Shown here: positions 11,642 to 23,913 of the stretch, one piece after another
Layout: the number at the start of each line of letters is the position of its first letter
Numbering within the stretch: position 1 is the stretch's first letter
Assembly: GCA_006503535.1 (NCBI GenBank)
Contig: QYRS01000004.1
Span: forward strand, 3,100,001-3,164,000
Direction of reading: 5' to 3'
Source: Arthrinium phaeospermum
Lineage: Eukaryota > Ascomycota > Sordariomycetes > Amphisphaeriales > Apiosporaceae
DNA length: 64,000 nucleotides
Notes under the pieces: model-generated
Seen by the model: the letters and a program-made list of their open reading frames with translations, nothing else
Databases searched by the model: none
What the model was told of the DNA's origin: nothing
Position numbers and translations under genes: made by a program

Positions 11642-11646
11642 TTTTT
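11642..11646 (+). terminator. Pol III terminator of tRNA-Glu
   Basis: A run of five T on the sense strand starts five bases after the tRNA 3' end, the usual RNA polymerase III stop signal. Confidence 0.75.
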
Positions 11647-13119
11647 GCCCTCTCTGCATGCCAGAGCATCGTCCTTTTGTTGCGGTGATGCTTTTGCTAT
11701 ACTATCACGATCTGTGTATATCTCGCTGGTGTTTTCCATACTGCACGCCTTCTGCTTAATCAGCAGTCCGTGCGGAGCTGACTAGCACCATCTGGACCAA
11801 TCAGACCTGTTAAATTTCAGCTAGTGCGCTATTCTGCGCCCTGTCGGCAAGCTTAAATTCACCTGTACAGTACTGTAAAAAGCAGCCCTCTCACGTCTAT
11901 CTCTGGCCATGAAGTGCATCTATGAAGCTCGTCGTTTCAACCACATTTCCTTTTGCGGTATGTTCACATTAAATGTCACCACGACCGTATACTCGAGTGA
12001 CACTTGCTTAGGTATTCTTTGCTTCAATCAAGGAGGGCTGTGATTGGGTGGCATGCTGATTTTGGCTCGAAATATATGTGAGATATTAGGACGACTTGCC
12101 AGGACGTAGAACGAGCATCCCTACGCCCGCCATCAACTTCATATGTTAGAACACAGCTTTGCGGTTTTGTATCCATTATAAGTAGCAGCTCAACTAGTTT
12201 GTGCACGCAAATACTGGTGCGATTACAAGTGCCTCTTTGAATCTGTGGTATCCTAATCAACGCTTTACATGAATCCCCGAGAAGCACGATGGCGCCCAGG
12301 TCAGCCCTCCGTTTTTCTCGCCCGGCTGGCAACCCCTTCCTCCTCCTCGTCTTCTTCTTCTCCCTTCTGCCCTGCTCCCTTTCTCCCTCCCTCCTTCCTC
12401 CCAAAACTGCTCCCCAAAATGCCCCTCCCATCACACCCCAACCAAAGCTTGCTCTCATAGCTGTAGTAAAAAGCAAGACAGGCCATTTGAACCGCCTAAG
12501 AGAAGAAGGGGGTATCCGGTTTTTGCCTGGGCAACATATGAAAAAGAAGCCCACCGCAAAAGTTTGTATACATCAACCTGAGTGCCAAAAAAAATATTGC
12601 GTCTGCAAGCAGACCCCCCCGAGCTAAGAACACCCTGTAAATGTGTGCTGTGCTACCGATACACCGCAGTGCAGAGAAGAGACGTGACAAAGGAAACCAA
12701 ACATTTTCTGTACTGCATTGTACCAATCACACCCTGATTCTCCCCCGCCAACTGCTCCGGACATGGGGGCCCGAACGCTCTGATGCGTACATGCCTGGCG
12801 ACAGAGACTTGCACAGATGGTGAGGTGGATCACCGCACTGGGTGCAAAGCTCGTAGCGCTTCCCTGGAACGCCGCCAGAGTTGCCACGAGAGCGAAGTTT
12901 CGTTCTAATTTTGAACTAGGGGTCTGGTCTCCGTTGCGTCAGGCGGGTAAACGACCGACTCAACAGACCACCGGGCCCAGGAGTAAAACTGCTCCCATCG
13001 CTGATTATATATGATTAAATTGTACATCTACACAAATCATCACCCAACGCCTTCCGCTATGATGTGGTCGATGCGCCCGGGCTGCAATTGAATTTGGGGA
13101 TGTTGGAAGAAAGAACTTT
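11647..13119. other. Intergenic region with a long polypyrimidine tract
   Basis: 1.5 kb between the tRNA gene and the 3' end of the phosphatase gene. It contains a strongly C/T-biased tract at about 12330-12415 on the plus strand. Open frames here (up to 176 codons, minus strand) are low complexity and match nothing I know. Confidence 0.45.
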
Positions 13120-14758
13120 TTAAAGAGTGACGTCGAGGACGAGACTGACGTCCTGGACGTTGGAGCCTGCCAAATCCTCAAGAACCGGGATGAGGTCTAA
13201 TAATTCGTTATCGTGGGCATCGGAGAACCAACTGCTGATGGGCACGGCGTGTTGGGGGTGGAAGATATAGGATGTGGGCGAGTTATCGATGATGATGGTG
13301 TCCTTGAGATCGCGGCCGACCTGGGACAGGTCCTTGACATAGTTGCCTTGGTGGTTGTAGCAGCTTTCGCGGAAGAGCCGGTGGTGGACGACATTGTGGA
13401 TGTCGAGCTGATCGAGGAGAGGATCGCCGTACTATTCGGACCCAGTTAGGACTGTAGGTTGGATGGAGACCGGGTGTGCGCGACTTACCTTAGAAACCGA
13501 TGCGGTAAATACCACGACTTCATAAAGCTCACCCACCCGCTTCATGAACTGATCAACGCCGGGCCGCTTGATCACGTAGACATTGTGGTAGTTTCCTTCA
13601 ATCTCTACGGGTATCGTGAAGTCGGCTTGGTGTAAAATCTAGAAGGCGAGTCAGATATCATGCGCAACTTGCTGCTCGTTACTCCTGGTTACATACCTTG
13701 AAAGAAGAGTGGACCAGGGTTTCGTCGAGATCCAGGACGAGACACTTTCGGCCCTTCATGTGAGGCTCAATGGGAGGCAGCAAGAACTTTTGCTCCGGTG
13801 TCGACTCGGCCACCGCAACTGCTTTCTCATCGGGGACGGCCGCAGGCGGAGTTGGTGCCTCTACAGGCGCCGGGGGTGGCGAGGCTACCGTATTTTGCTC
13901 CTGCTCTTCGGGGGCAGCGGCCGGTTGCTTCGCGCGAGCCGGAGCGTCGGCATCAGGCATTGCCACATCGCCATCTGTGTCCTTTGCAGCGGAAGCATCT
14001 GCGCTCGGCTCGACCTTCTCCGGCTTTTCGGAGACCGGGGGGTTTACAGTAATGCTTGGTCCCGTCGCGCCCACCAGGGTGGTCTGTTTCGAGTCGCTTT
14101 CATGCTCTCCCACGGTAGATTGGTCCTGGGCAGCGGATCCCGAGGCGCGCTTCGTCTTCGACTGCTCAGGTGTGGGAACGGCTTGAGTCTGTGGGTCCTT
14201 TTCCTTCTCCTTTTCCGGCAATTGGCTCTTGCTGCCTGTGGTTTGCTCAGATGGTGTGCCGGTGCGCCGGCTCGATGTCAGCGGCCGGGGTGGGATTCTA
14301 TCCAGCTTATGAGATGGCAGAGCCTCTTCTCCGCCTTCCAGTGCATTTCCGTGGTCTGGCACCACACAGCAGCCCAGCATCGAAAGTAGGCCACCCTTCT
14401 TGCGTTTCTGAGGTGCTCCAGCAGGCGAATTTGGTTGCGTGGAGCCCGGTGTGCTGGCAGGGCCCGTCCCAGCCCCAGAGCGGTGGCTGGACGCGCTTCC
14501 GTTCCGCTGCCGTCCCAACATGCTGTTCTTGGATCCCTTGGAATGACCGCCGAGGCTTTCTCTAGATTCGCTTGCCGTCAAGCCGCTAAGTCCTGTCGAG
14601 GTCGGCGATGACTGGTTCTTTTGGGAAGACGATCGCGAGGGGACGTGGAGTAGACCTCTACCCTTTTTGGAACTGGACCCGTCGTCCTGCGCAAGCGATG
14701 CCTTTTCTTTGGATCCGTCGTAGTCAGTTTGGGGTTTCTCCTCAATGCCCTTCGACAT
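13120..14758 (-). CDS. Psr1/NIF-type HAD protein phosphatase
   Basis: Three exons, 14758-13697, 13638-13489 and 13431-13120, with introns of 58 and 57 bp (GTATGT/CTAG and GTAAGT/ATAG, both phase 0), encode 507 residues. The C-terminal third is an FCP1/SCP-like (NIF) domain: the catalytic DLDET motif is at 343-347 (Asp343 as nucleophile, Asp345 as acid/base), followed by [12 protein letters not shown] and IIIDNSP. The first 330 residues are Ser/Pro/Ala-rich and disordered, with a GCC pair in LSMLGCC that may be palmitoylated, as the N-terminal Cys pair is in yeast Psr1/Psr2. Those act at the plasma membrane in the sodium and general stress response with Whi2. The start is the ATG of MSKGIEEKP; an upstream in-frame extension lacks an ATG. 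Confidence 0.9.
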
Positions 14759-17700
14759 ATCTACACGTAAATACGGCGGGTGTCGGCAGGATCTCGGGCG
14801 AGATGATCGATGCTGCTGCGGCACTGGAAAATAGCGTAAGCGATGGTCCCGGGTCTCGTTTCACGTGTTGCAGAAACGAAGCTTCTGCGTGAGGTGGTAT
14901 GCACGATGCGGTAGATTGAGAGTGATTTGGGGGCGTCTTCTGGTGGTGCGCACATTGGCCCGAGGAAAGCGGTGGGAGGATGCAAGGTGTCACAGGGTAA
15001 CACAGTTGGGTGAGGGTTTCCCCCTAAACCGCCTTCGGGGCAATGTGACTTCTCAGGAGCAGGCAGAGATGGATGGGGAAAGGGACAGCAGCGATGCCAG
15101 TGGTGGCTTGCTTGCCGGTGCAGAGAGAGGCAGTTGATTGAATGTGACCGGTCACTCACCTCGGCGGAATGTGCTGTCGAGCCTCGAATGGCTGCCCAAC
15201 CCCCTAACGCTGCAATCAAATTAGTGGCCGTTGGGGCCGGTCGGAATTCGGCGCCGTAGTTCGCAGCCAGAATTCAGGACAGAGGTTTGGATGCAACGCG
15301 CAAACCGAATCGAATTGAAGAAGGCCGATTGAAGAAGGCAGCGCTGGTGGTGCACGAACGGGAAAAGGTTGAGTGAGGCTGAAGATGGTTTCGCGCGTCG
15401 TGACCCGTGGTAAGGAGGTATCGTGGTAGCAGTAGCGTAGCGTATGTAGCTGGCTGGGGGTGTCGGGTCGGTGGAGATCGGCAGAGTACTTAACGCGGAA
15501 ATGGCTTTACACTGGCTGATGCGACTTGGGCTCTGTGGAGAGAACGAGGGAGGTACTAATCACCGCGAAGAGAAGAAAAGGGAAGAAAAAAAGCACAGGA
15601 CTCGCGCCGATCGACCAGAAGAGCTAGGCGGGAAGAGAAAGGGTGGGCAAGTAATAACACGAACAGAAGAACCCGAATTACTGAATCGAATCTAAACACG
15701 GCAACTACGATTGTCGGCGCAGCAGGCTTCGCATCGCAGCTTTGGTGTAGAGTAGGAGGTAGACAACAGAAGGGTCGGGGGGAGTGTGAGAAGGAGGATG
15801 AAGGTGTAAGATGATGGCCCCCGGAGGCAGATAGAGAATCGGATGAATTGCACTATTCTGGGTAAGAGGCTAGGTTAGCCTGGGACTTGGGGACTTGCTT
15901 GCTGGTAGACGCTGGACTACTTGGTCCTCTAGCACCCACAAGCGAGATGATGTCCAAGATTGGGGGCAATCTACCATCCAGCACACAGGCTGGAAAAGAG
16001 CAGCAGGAATACGGCCGGCTGCCTTCTGCCCCCCCCTCCCCCTGCCCAGTACCTGCGACTGATGCCGGGCAATGCTAGGCCGAGAGTCGAAGGAGACAAG
16101 CAAATTGTAGGGTACCTCCCAATGTCACTGGCTGATCAGCATCAGCCATTGAGCGTGAGCTGACTGGGAAATTCACAATCTGTCTCTCTCTCCAGTCCTG
16201 CCTTTCTTTTGTGGCCTGTCGCTCTCGCCCGTCCGCCAGCTCGCACCACCGGCAGGCACCTATTTTGATATATCAAATTCTACTCCTACCCACGAGCCGC
16301 TGCCGCTTGGTAAAATACATCAAAGGTGCACCCTTCGTGACCTTCTCCTAAGTTTGTGATAGTGGTCGAGGATGAAATGGCTTAATCAATTGCAGTATGG
16401 GTCCCACTCGCCTAGCGAGCAGGGTGCCCACCTATAGTGGAAATACCCCCGAGTTGTATTGAAGCTAGGAACGGCGACTTTCATCTCGAATAATCTGTTA
16501 GACCCGCCGTCCTGCCAACATATAAATTCTAACTGATGCATTGTCCTACCAAGTATCACTCGTCAAATTGCCAGGCCGTTCGCACCCACTTTATCTCTAA
16601 GTTGCTCCATAGCCATGCTCCTGGCCTCCACCACCATCTACATCAACGAGTAATTGAAGATGGATACACGGGCATACATACTGTGACCCTTTGCCTTGCG
16701 ACTTTTGTTCGCGCAGAGTGCGAGCGGCTACTGGCCCGTTCAGGAGCCGGTTTGCCAGCGCCGGCTTTGCAAGGCTACCTACTACTGGATACAAGATTAA
16801 TGCGTTAGCCTCTTCTTCTCCCTACTTCATGCTCGCCGCCTCCACCATCGTGTCTCACTGGCCTCCAACGGCCAGAGATGGAGGTGCTTGAGGTTGGTCA
16901 GATCCGCACCCCTGAAGACCCAAAGCGCTTCATCGAGACAGCATACATAATGCCTCCAGAAATGCCCCGCGTCCCGAATGTTACTCATTGGCTCTCATCT
17001 CCGTCTCCGAAATACCTTGAATTTCAGTCTGTGCATGATGGCTCTGCCGCTTGCGATGCTGCACTGTAAAGTCGCCTGTCGTTCTGTCATAGGCGGGAGC
17101 TGTAGTGCTGAGAATGGTTGTTGCGGGCTCTCCCGGGTATGCATCCGCCAACCTGAAGTTCTGTACAGCGCAAGTATTCCTACCATACTACTACGTCTTG
17201 CCGAGTCAAAGGGAGGTAAGATACCGTGCTTCTGCTTTCCTATTGGCTCCCGTACCGCCCGCCTAGTGACTGCTCATGCAAACACTTCGGACACTGGGAC
17301 CACTCAGCGAGAGCTGCTCCCTCAATCCAGAGAACTATGATGGCGCCTGGGAATGCATTCCAGGGGAAAGCTGCAACCCAGATGTGATGAATCTGGACAG
17401 CGTTTCCTTGCTTCAAGCCGCCCATTGATCACACACCGAGCGAGCGCTTCTTGTACCCCGCGTTCCCAGGTGCCAACTGACGAACACATGTAGTATAGTA
17501 CATGCCTCTATTTTAATCCTTGAAAGGATGCCCCAGGGATCAACCAAAACAGCCAGCCTTCATCCGACATTCGGCAAATACCATCACAGTCGTTAAATCG
17601 AGTATTTATGTCGTTAGTTGCTTCTTCAATTCGCAATTATTATTCATATGAACGTTGGCCGCTCGTATACAAGTTGTAGTCCGGGGTTCCCCTGTCCTAG

Positions 17701-18489
17701 GATAAGCCTCCCTCGTCTACACGTAGCTGATATGGGTAAGTAGCTATGGCGAAAGAAACACATGCACATAATGACCATAACGACCCTGGGATTTAGCTGC
17801 AAGTAAACTCGGGGATTTGTTTGCTTATCGTTCATTCCTTCAAGGGATTCCCCTACATGCTAAAAGAGGCTTGCTCGGTCTGTCGAGGGTGGCTGCACAT
17901 CAACAAGCAAGACCCCAAACCAGACGCTTACACGAGATATTACCAAGTAATATTGCCTAGTGAGCTAGTAGCTAGTATATGACGGGTCATTCAGCCGCAG
18001 CGCCAGCGCATGACGGATTGTGTTGTCCAGAGTAGATCAATTGATAGATATAAACGAACTGAGATTTTGTCGGAGGCTCGGGACGTGGTATTCTCTCTCT
18101 CAGCTGACTGGAGCCACAAGTTGGGGTCTTGGAATCTGGGGTAAGCAGGCTTTTGGTGGAGACCCGACACCAGCGACTCCAACCTCGGAATTGGGGCATG
18201 GGCCATCTCGTCACATGTTCACATGTCTGAACCTGTCTGTGGTGACGTCCGAAGAAACAACACAACGAGTCCGGCAACTTACAATACCTAAAGTCACCAC
18301 CCCATTGCGCATTCCTTTGATCCTAGATATATCGCTTGTACTCAATATATCACCCGTACAAATCGACTCCGCTGCTCGTGTGCCATCCTCTGTTCTGTCT
18401 ACGTTGGCCTTTGCCCATTGCCCTCCAGAGCATGGCGATGCGGTTCCTTGATTACTGAACGAAACGGCCCCTCGCTGTGCTTCGCAACA
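14759..18489. other. Long divergent intergenic region, phosphatase and ABCD transporter
   Basis: 3.7 kb separate two divergently transcribed genes. On the minus strand, GGTGAGTG with its donor base at 15159 and an ACGTGTAG acceptor just before the phosphatase ATG could define a 399-bp 5' UTR intron (14761-15159). This is unproven and long for this genome. A perfect 14-bp palindrome, TTTGATATATCAAA, is near 16263. No protein-coding gene is supported between about 15.2 and 18.4 kb. Confidence 0.4.
18183..18188 (+). promoter_or_regulatory. Possible fatty-acid-response site (CCTCGG)
   Basis: CCTCGG is the core bound by the FarA/FarB-type zinc-cluster regulators of fatty-acid catabolism in filamentous fungi. 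One copy lies about 300 bp upstream of the start of a peroxisomal acyl-CoA transporter gene. A six-base match can occur by chance, so this rests on context. Confidence 0.3.
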
Positions 18490-21096
18490 ATGGCCGCGCA
18501 GTCCACTTTGCGCCATTCGGCGTCCGAGGACGTCCTCATGGCCTTTATCGACAAGTACAAGAAGCTGATCCAGGATCGGCTACGGAGGACCACGAAGCGC
18601 ACCAAGCTGCTGGCCACTATAGCGCTTGCGACAACTATCATTCTCGGTGCCGAAGGCAGTCGCCGATGGTGGAAGAAGCGACACGCTGAGAAAGAGCAGG
18701 GACGGAAGCTGCTGCGAAAGAACTCATGGCTCTTCAACAAGGATGGGTCGCGTACCATCTATGTCCCTTATAAGGACAGTACTTCCAAGGTCGTCATCCA
18801 CAGGACCAAGCCCCTGACCTTTGAGGCGCATCGTCGACTGTTCCTGAACCCTCCCAAGATCTCGGGCCTCGGCGACGGTACCGTGCCTTCAGCTCAGGCT
18901 AAGCCCGGCCTCAACCTGGCCTTTCTGCACCAGTTCCTAAGCTTGATGAGCATCATGATCCCTCGATGGACGAGCAAGGAGGCAGGCTTATTACTTAGTC
19001 ACGGTGTGTTCCTGATGCTCAGGACATACCTGTCGCTTGTTGTGGCACGACTTGATGGTGAGATTGTGCGTGATCTAGTTGCTGGGAATGGCAAATTGTT
19101 CCTCTGGGGACTCGTCAAGGTGCGTTATAACAAAACATTCCGAATACTATGTCCGTGTCGACTAACCATTTGCTTCTTCAGTGGTGCGGTCTGGGGAGCT
19201 TCGCATCATACGTGAACTCCATGATTAAGTTCCTGGAGTCAAAGGTTTCCATCGCTTTCCGTACCCGTCTTACACGCTACATTCACGATTTGTATCTCAA
19301 CGACAATCTGAACTACTATAAGCTTTCCAACCTGGACGGCGGGGTCGGTCAAGGGGCCGATCAGTTCATCACCCAAGATCTAACGCTGTTTTGCGCCTCG
19401 GCAGCCAACCTGTACTCCTCGCTTGGAAAACCTTTCGTTGATATTTGTGTCTTCAACTATCAGCTGTACCAGTCCCTTGGCCCTCTTGCACTGACCGGCC
19501 TCTTAAGTAATTACTTCCTGACGGCAAGCATTCTACGGAAGCTCTCGCCGCCTTTCGGGAAGCTCAAGGCCGTGGAGGGCCGCAAGGAGGGCGATTTCCG
19601 GGCTTTGCATGCTCGATTGATAGCCAACGCCGAGGAAGTCGCTTTCTATGGCGGTGCTGAAATGGAAAAGACTTTCCTCAACCGAGAGTTCAAGTCTCTA
19701 AAAAGCTGGATGGAGGGCATTTATATGCTCAAGATCCGATACAACATTCTCGAGGACTTCATTTTGAAATATAGCTGGAGTGCGTACGGATACCTTCTGT
19801 CATCCTTGCCAACGTTCCTTCCAGCCTGGGGTGGCCTGGGTGGCGCGCTCGAGATGGCTGATAACGCAGAGAAAGGCGGCCGCGAGCGTGGCCGCATGAA
19901 GGAATTCATCACGAACAAACGGCTCATGCTGTCACTCGCTGATGCCGGCGGCAGAATGATGTATTCGATCAAGGACCTCTCGGAGCTTGCCGGCTACACC
20001 AGTCGCGTATACACACTCATCTCAACGCTGCACCGGGTTCATGCCAACGCCTATGTTCCACGTCCAACTGGAAACGAGCTCTACTCTCTTTCAGATGTGC
20101 AGGGAACGACTCAGAAGGGATTCGACGGGGTTCGACTTGAGCATGTGCCCGTCGTTGCGCCCGGCTTGTGGCCCCAAGGTGGCGATGAGCTCATCGAGTC
20201 CCTTGGCTTGATCGTACGTAATGGTGAACACCTTCTGATATCTGGTCCAAACGGTGTCGGCAAATCCGCTATTGCACGAATTCTTGCGGGTCTGTGGCCA
20301 GTATATCGGGGTTTGATGAGTCGGCCAAAGTCCATCGGCGAGGATGGCATCATGTTTTTACCGCAACGTCCGTATCTCAGCATCGGTACTCTACGCGACC
20401 AGGTCATCTACCCGGACGGGGAGGTAGACATGCGGTTGAAGCGGAAATCCGAGGACGACCTGCAGCGAGCTCTTGACGCAGCACGCCTCGGCTATCTGCC
20501 GGACCGCGAGGGTGGTTGGGACACCCGCAAGGAATGGAAGGACGTCTTCAGTGGTGGCGAGAAGCAGCGTGTCGGCTTCGCGCGTCTCCTGTATCACGAG
20601 CCCAAATATGCCATTATCGATGAGGGCACTAGTGCCGTATCAAGCGACGTGGAGGGATTACTCTACGAAACTTGCAAGGAAAGGGGCATCAGTAAGCATA
20701 CCATCCCCAACTACTCATCCTTTTTTTTTGTATCACCCTAGAGACTAATGACAACCCGCAGCTCTTATCACGATTTCTACGCGTGCTTCTTTGAAGAAAT
20801 ACCACACCTTCAACCTTGCGCTGGGCATGGGCGAAGACGGTTCCGAGTGGGAATTTGAGCGGATTGGCACGGAACGCGAGAAGATGCACGTCGAGCGCGA
20901 GCTGCAGGAGCTGAGGGAGAGGCTGGCGCAGGTGGAAGAGTGGAAGCAGCGTCGCGAGGAGATCGAGAAGGAACTGGCCCAGGTGTGGACGGCGGACGGC
21001 AAGGACGAGCCCCTAAGCCCGCCGCCGTACGTGGAGGAAGAGTCGCAGCCTGTCACCGACTCGGACGAGTTCGTCGAGGCGCTCGAGAACCGCTGA
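18490..21096 (+). CDS. Peroxisomal ABCD-family half transporter (fatty acyl-CoA importer)
   Basis: Exons 18490-19119, 19182-20691 and 20762-21096 (introns 62 and 70 bp) encode 824 residues, close to yeast Pxa2 (853). Architecture is TMD-NBD. The N-terminal hydrophobic segment TKLLATIALATTIILGA and the ABCD region around RTYLSLVVARLDG are followed by an EAA-like motif (NAEEVAFYGGAEME). Walker A is GPNGVGKS (565-572), the signature is SGGEKQR (667-673), and Walker B is YAIIDE (686-691). The H-loop histidine of ABCD proteins (ITHR) is replaced: the sequence reads ISTR with Thr720. A charged, probably coiled-coil tail follows. Such half transporters pair (Pxa1/Pxa2) in the peroxisomal membrane to import long-chain acyl-CoA for beta-oxidation. 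I cannot tell which partner this is. The start is the first ATG in frame (MAAQSTLRHS). Confidence 0.9.
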
Positions 21097-22334
21097 AGGG
21101 CGAGGCGACTTGCGAAACGTGTATTTCATGCATTTACGGGAAATTCTACCTACGACAGGGTGTCGTGTATTCTATCTACTGCTGTGTGTTTATTAGTTGT
21201 GTTGAGTTCCATCCATCACCGTCAGAGAGGCCGAAGTGACAAGGGAAACTCTCTCTTTCTCTCCCACTCTATAGAGCTAGCAGGTAGTATCCTTGCTAGA
21301 CCACGCCACCATCCCCGACTACCGTTCTCTCCGCTTCGAGCATGCCCAATCAGACCCCCATGCACAGCGAAGTTGGTCGACACGGTATGGTAGATCTTCA
21401 TCGACGTTCTAAGCCTAGTGGCTTACAAGCTGTACCAACATTGTTCCTTGGTCGTCCAATGTCGACACTAAGCTCCCTGCCCAGCACTTAGCTTTATCAA
21501 CCGCCGAGGGCTGGCGTGGGAAAACGTCGTCATTTGCGTCGTTACAGTACCATGCGATAAACGCGATGCGTAAGTAGTTGAGCCGTTCGGCCCTTCTTTC
21601 GCGGGGGAGGGGATTTTGGCCAGGAAGCTAGCGGCGGGTGCGCAAGTTCTGGGGCATCAGTTAGTCGTCTGAACAGCGAAAAAGGGTCAACGTGCGTGCG
21701 TAGCTGTGGTGCTAGTCACATGAGCGAACAGCCCATTCTCCCTTATTAGAGTTATCTTTTAGCTACTATTCAGTCAACTGCTCCCATTCTTCAACTCCAG
21801 CTATCTCGAATCTCTTGAGGGCATTTCCTATGCCGGACTATGAAAGGTCTCGAGATGGGCGGCTACAGTACAGCAGCTCACCAGATCTAGCGCCACATCT
21901 TGGGTTGATCGATATAAAAACATATATATACTTGAGCTCACATGGGATTTACAGTTTTCGCTTTCTAGGGGTACATTTGTAGCTAGGCCGTCTCACAATG
22001 CGCTCAGGGCCATGATCATGAGTCTTCACTTGGGGTTGGGCCTACGTACTCGACATTCTTGCGACGAGAACCCTTGTGGTTGCAACGAACAACCCGCCGT
22101 CGGCTTCTCAGCCTGTGCTGTCGTTGTTGTCATCAATAACAAGGCGTGGCTCTTCTTCTACCCGTCGTCCAGATGTGATCCACTATCCTCACCATCGCAA
22201 CCACTTTCTCTGGAAGACATAAGGCATTCTCCTGTCTAAAACTGTTATTATCAGCAAGCAGCCTTTAGAGACTCCGGCAAGCAGTGCGATAAGAGTGTCT
22301 GACGTTCATCGTTGTCCTTGTTTGGCTCGTCAAT
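21097..22334. other. Intergenic region downstream of the ABCD transporter
   Basis: 1.2 kb containing the transporter 3' UTR and the promoter of the next plus-strand gene. An AT-rich patch around 21912-21930 includes GATATAAAAACATATATATAC, but it lies about 400 bp from the next ATG. No gene is supported here. Confidence 0.45.
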
Positions 22335-23606
22335 ATGCGCCGGGGGATGATCCCCCCGATCGGAGGAGCGAGGCCGCCGCTCAGTTTCCAGAACATAATA
22401 CATCCCCTGCCCGTCATCGAAGAGGATTCCGCCAGCCACGAGGAGGACACGCCGAGAGTGCCGGAGAGATCGCCGATGCGCACTTCGCCGTTGGGCTCGG
22501 AATCCGAGAGTGCGCCGCGCGTGACGACGCCTCCGCCGCCGCTGCGATCTCTTAGTGTGCTGCCCCTGCAAAAAACAACACGCGGTGGTGGCGGCGGCGG
22601 CGGCGGCACGCCGACCCGTACCTTACTGCCTATACATAGGACCACAAGCGGCCATGGCGGCGGCGGTGATGGACCAGTGGCTCAACAGTCGGAAAAAGCC
22701 GACCACAGTGTGAAAGGCTGGTTGGCCAAGCGAGGCGGGTGGTATCGTGCCGCCCTCCTGGCGGCTTTAGCAATCTGCACCATCGTAGCCCTGACCGTAG
22801 GCCTTGTCCTGGGATTGCGGCAAAGAAAGTAAGTTGGCCCGCCTCCCCCTTTTCCACCCCTCCCCCTTGAGTTAGTCACCTGCGCCCCCTCGCGAATAGG
22901 TTCACACTAAAAATTGCATTTCGTAAGCAACAGTAACCCGTCAGCAGCGCCTTCTGACCAGGAGGGGGAGGAACCTCTGCTTTTCCCCGCCGGCTCTTAT
23001 TCCTTCACGACGGCGCTGTACGACGTGAAGACCGACTGCACCTCGAACAACGACACGTTCCGGTGCTACCCCTACGAGACCTACAACCAGTCGCGGCCCG
23101 AATCTTCGGAATCGGAATCGACGTACTTCTGGACCATATCCCAAGTCAACAGCTGGGCGTACACCATCACGGCGGCGCCCAACCCCTTCGTGCCGCAGTT
23201 CACCAACCTGACGCTGACGCAGCTGGACGCGAACCAGCCCGGCGAGCGGCTGACCTTCACCTTCCAGATGCACGGCGGGAGCTCCGTGCCCCTGGCGGCC
23301 CTGGGCGGCGGCAACGACACCCGGTCCGCCACGTGCTACTACAACGACACGGTCGTGACGGGCACCATCTGGACGCGGCGGCCGGCCGCATTCCCCGCCA
23401 ACCTCACGACGCCCGTCAGCAACGGCGGCGGGAAAGGAAGGCCCCTCACGGCGTCGACCACGTTCGACCCCTGGCCGTACGCGGTGCAGGTCGTGCAGAG
23501 CACGCGCGACGCCCCGAACTGTCGGGACATAGACGGGAACCGGGTCGGGGGCGATTTTGGTCGGACGGGGGAGTGCTCCTGTTCGTACGCCAACTTTGAT
23601 CTCTGA
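22335..23606 (+). CDS. Single-pass membrane protein of unknown function
   Basis: Two exons, 22335-22828 and 22934-23606, joined by a 105-bp intron (GTAAGT, acceptor AACAG, phase 2), give 388 residues. Residues 1-135 are Pro/Ser/Gly rich with acidic patches and a seven-to-eight-Gly run, and look cytosolic and disordered. A single transmembrane helix (ALLAALAICTIVALTVGLVL) follows at about 142-161 with an RQR stop-transfer end. The 225-residue C-terminal part has several N-glycosylation sequons (NNDT, NQS, NLT, NDT) and about six cysteines, one pair as CSCS near the end, so it is probably lumenal or extracellular (type II orientation). I do not recognise the family. The start ATG is the first in frame but could be one of two (MRRGM). 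No signal peptide is seen. Confidence 0.75.
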
Positions 23607-23913
23607 TGAATACCGGGGCCTATATCGAGAATCTGTTTTGCCTTGGTCTGGGTGAGAGGGCTACAGCGAAATAACACGGATAAAAGTGAATTGCATCAAA
23701 AGTCTTCTATACATATTCACAGATAATGTTAATATCAATGCTACTTACTACTAAAGTACTCCACAGCATAACATTAAGCATTTACATCCCCGACGCGCTA
23801 CTTGACCAGCCAGACTGGTGAAGAGTGATGCCAAAACCCACCGACTCTCAACATGCAGTAGCCCGATGATTTGTCGCGTTTTTTCACTTGACTCCTCTCC
23901 CATGGTTACAAAC

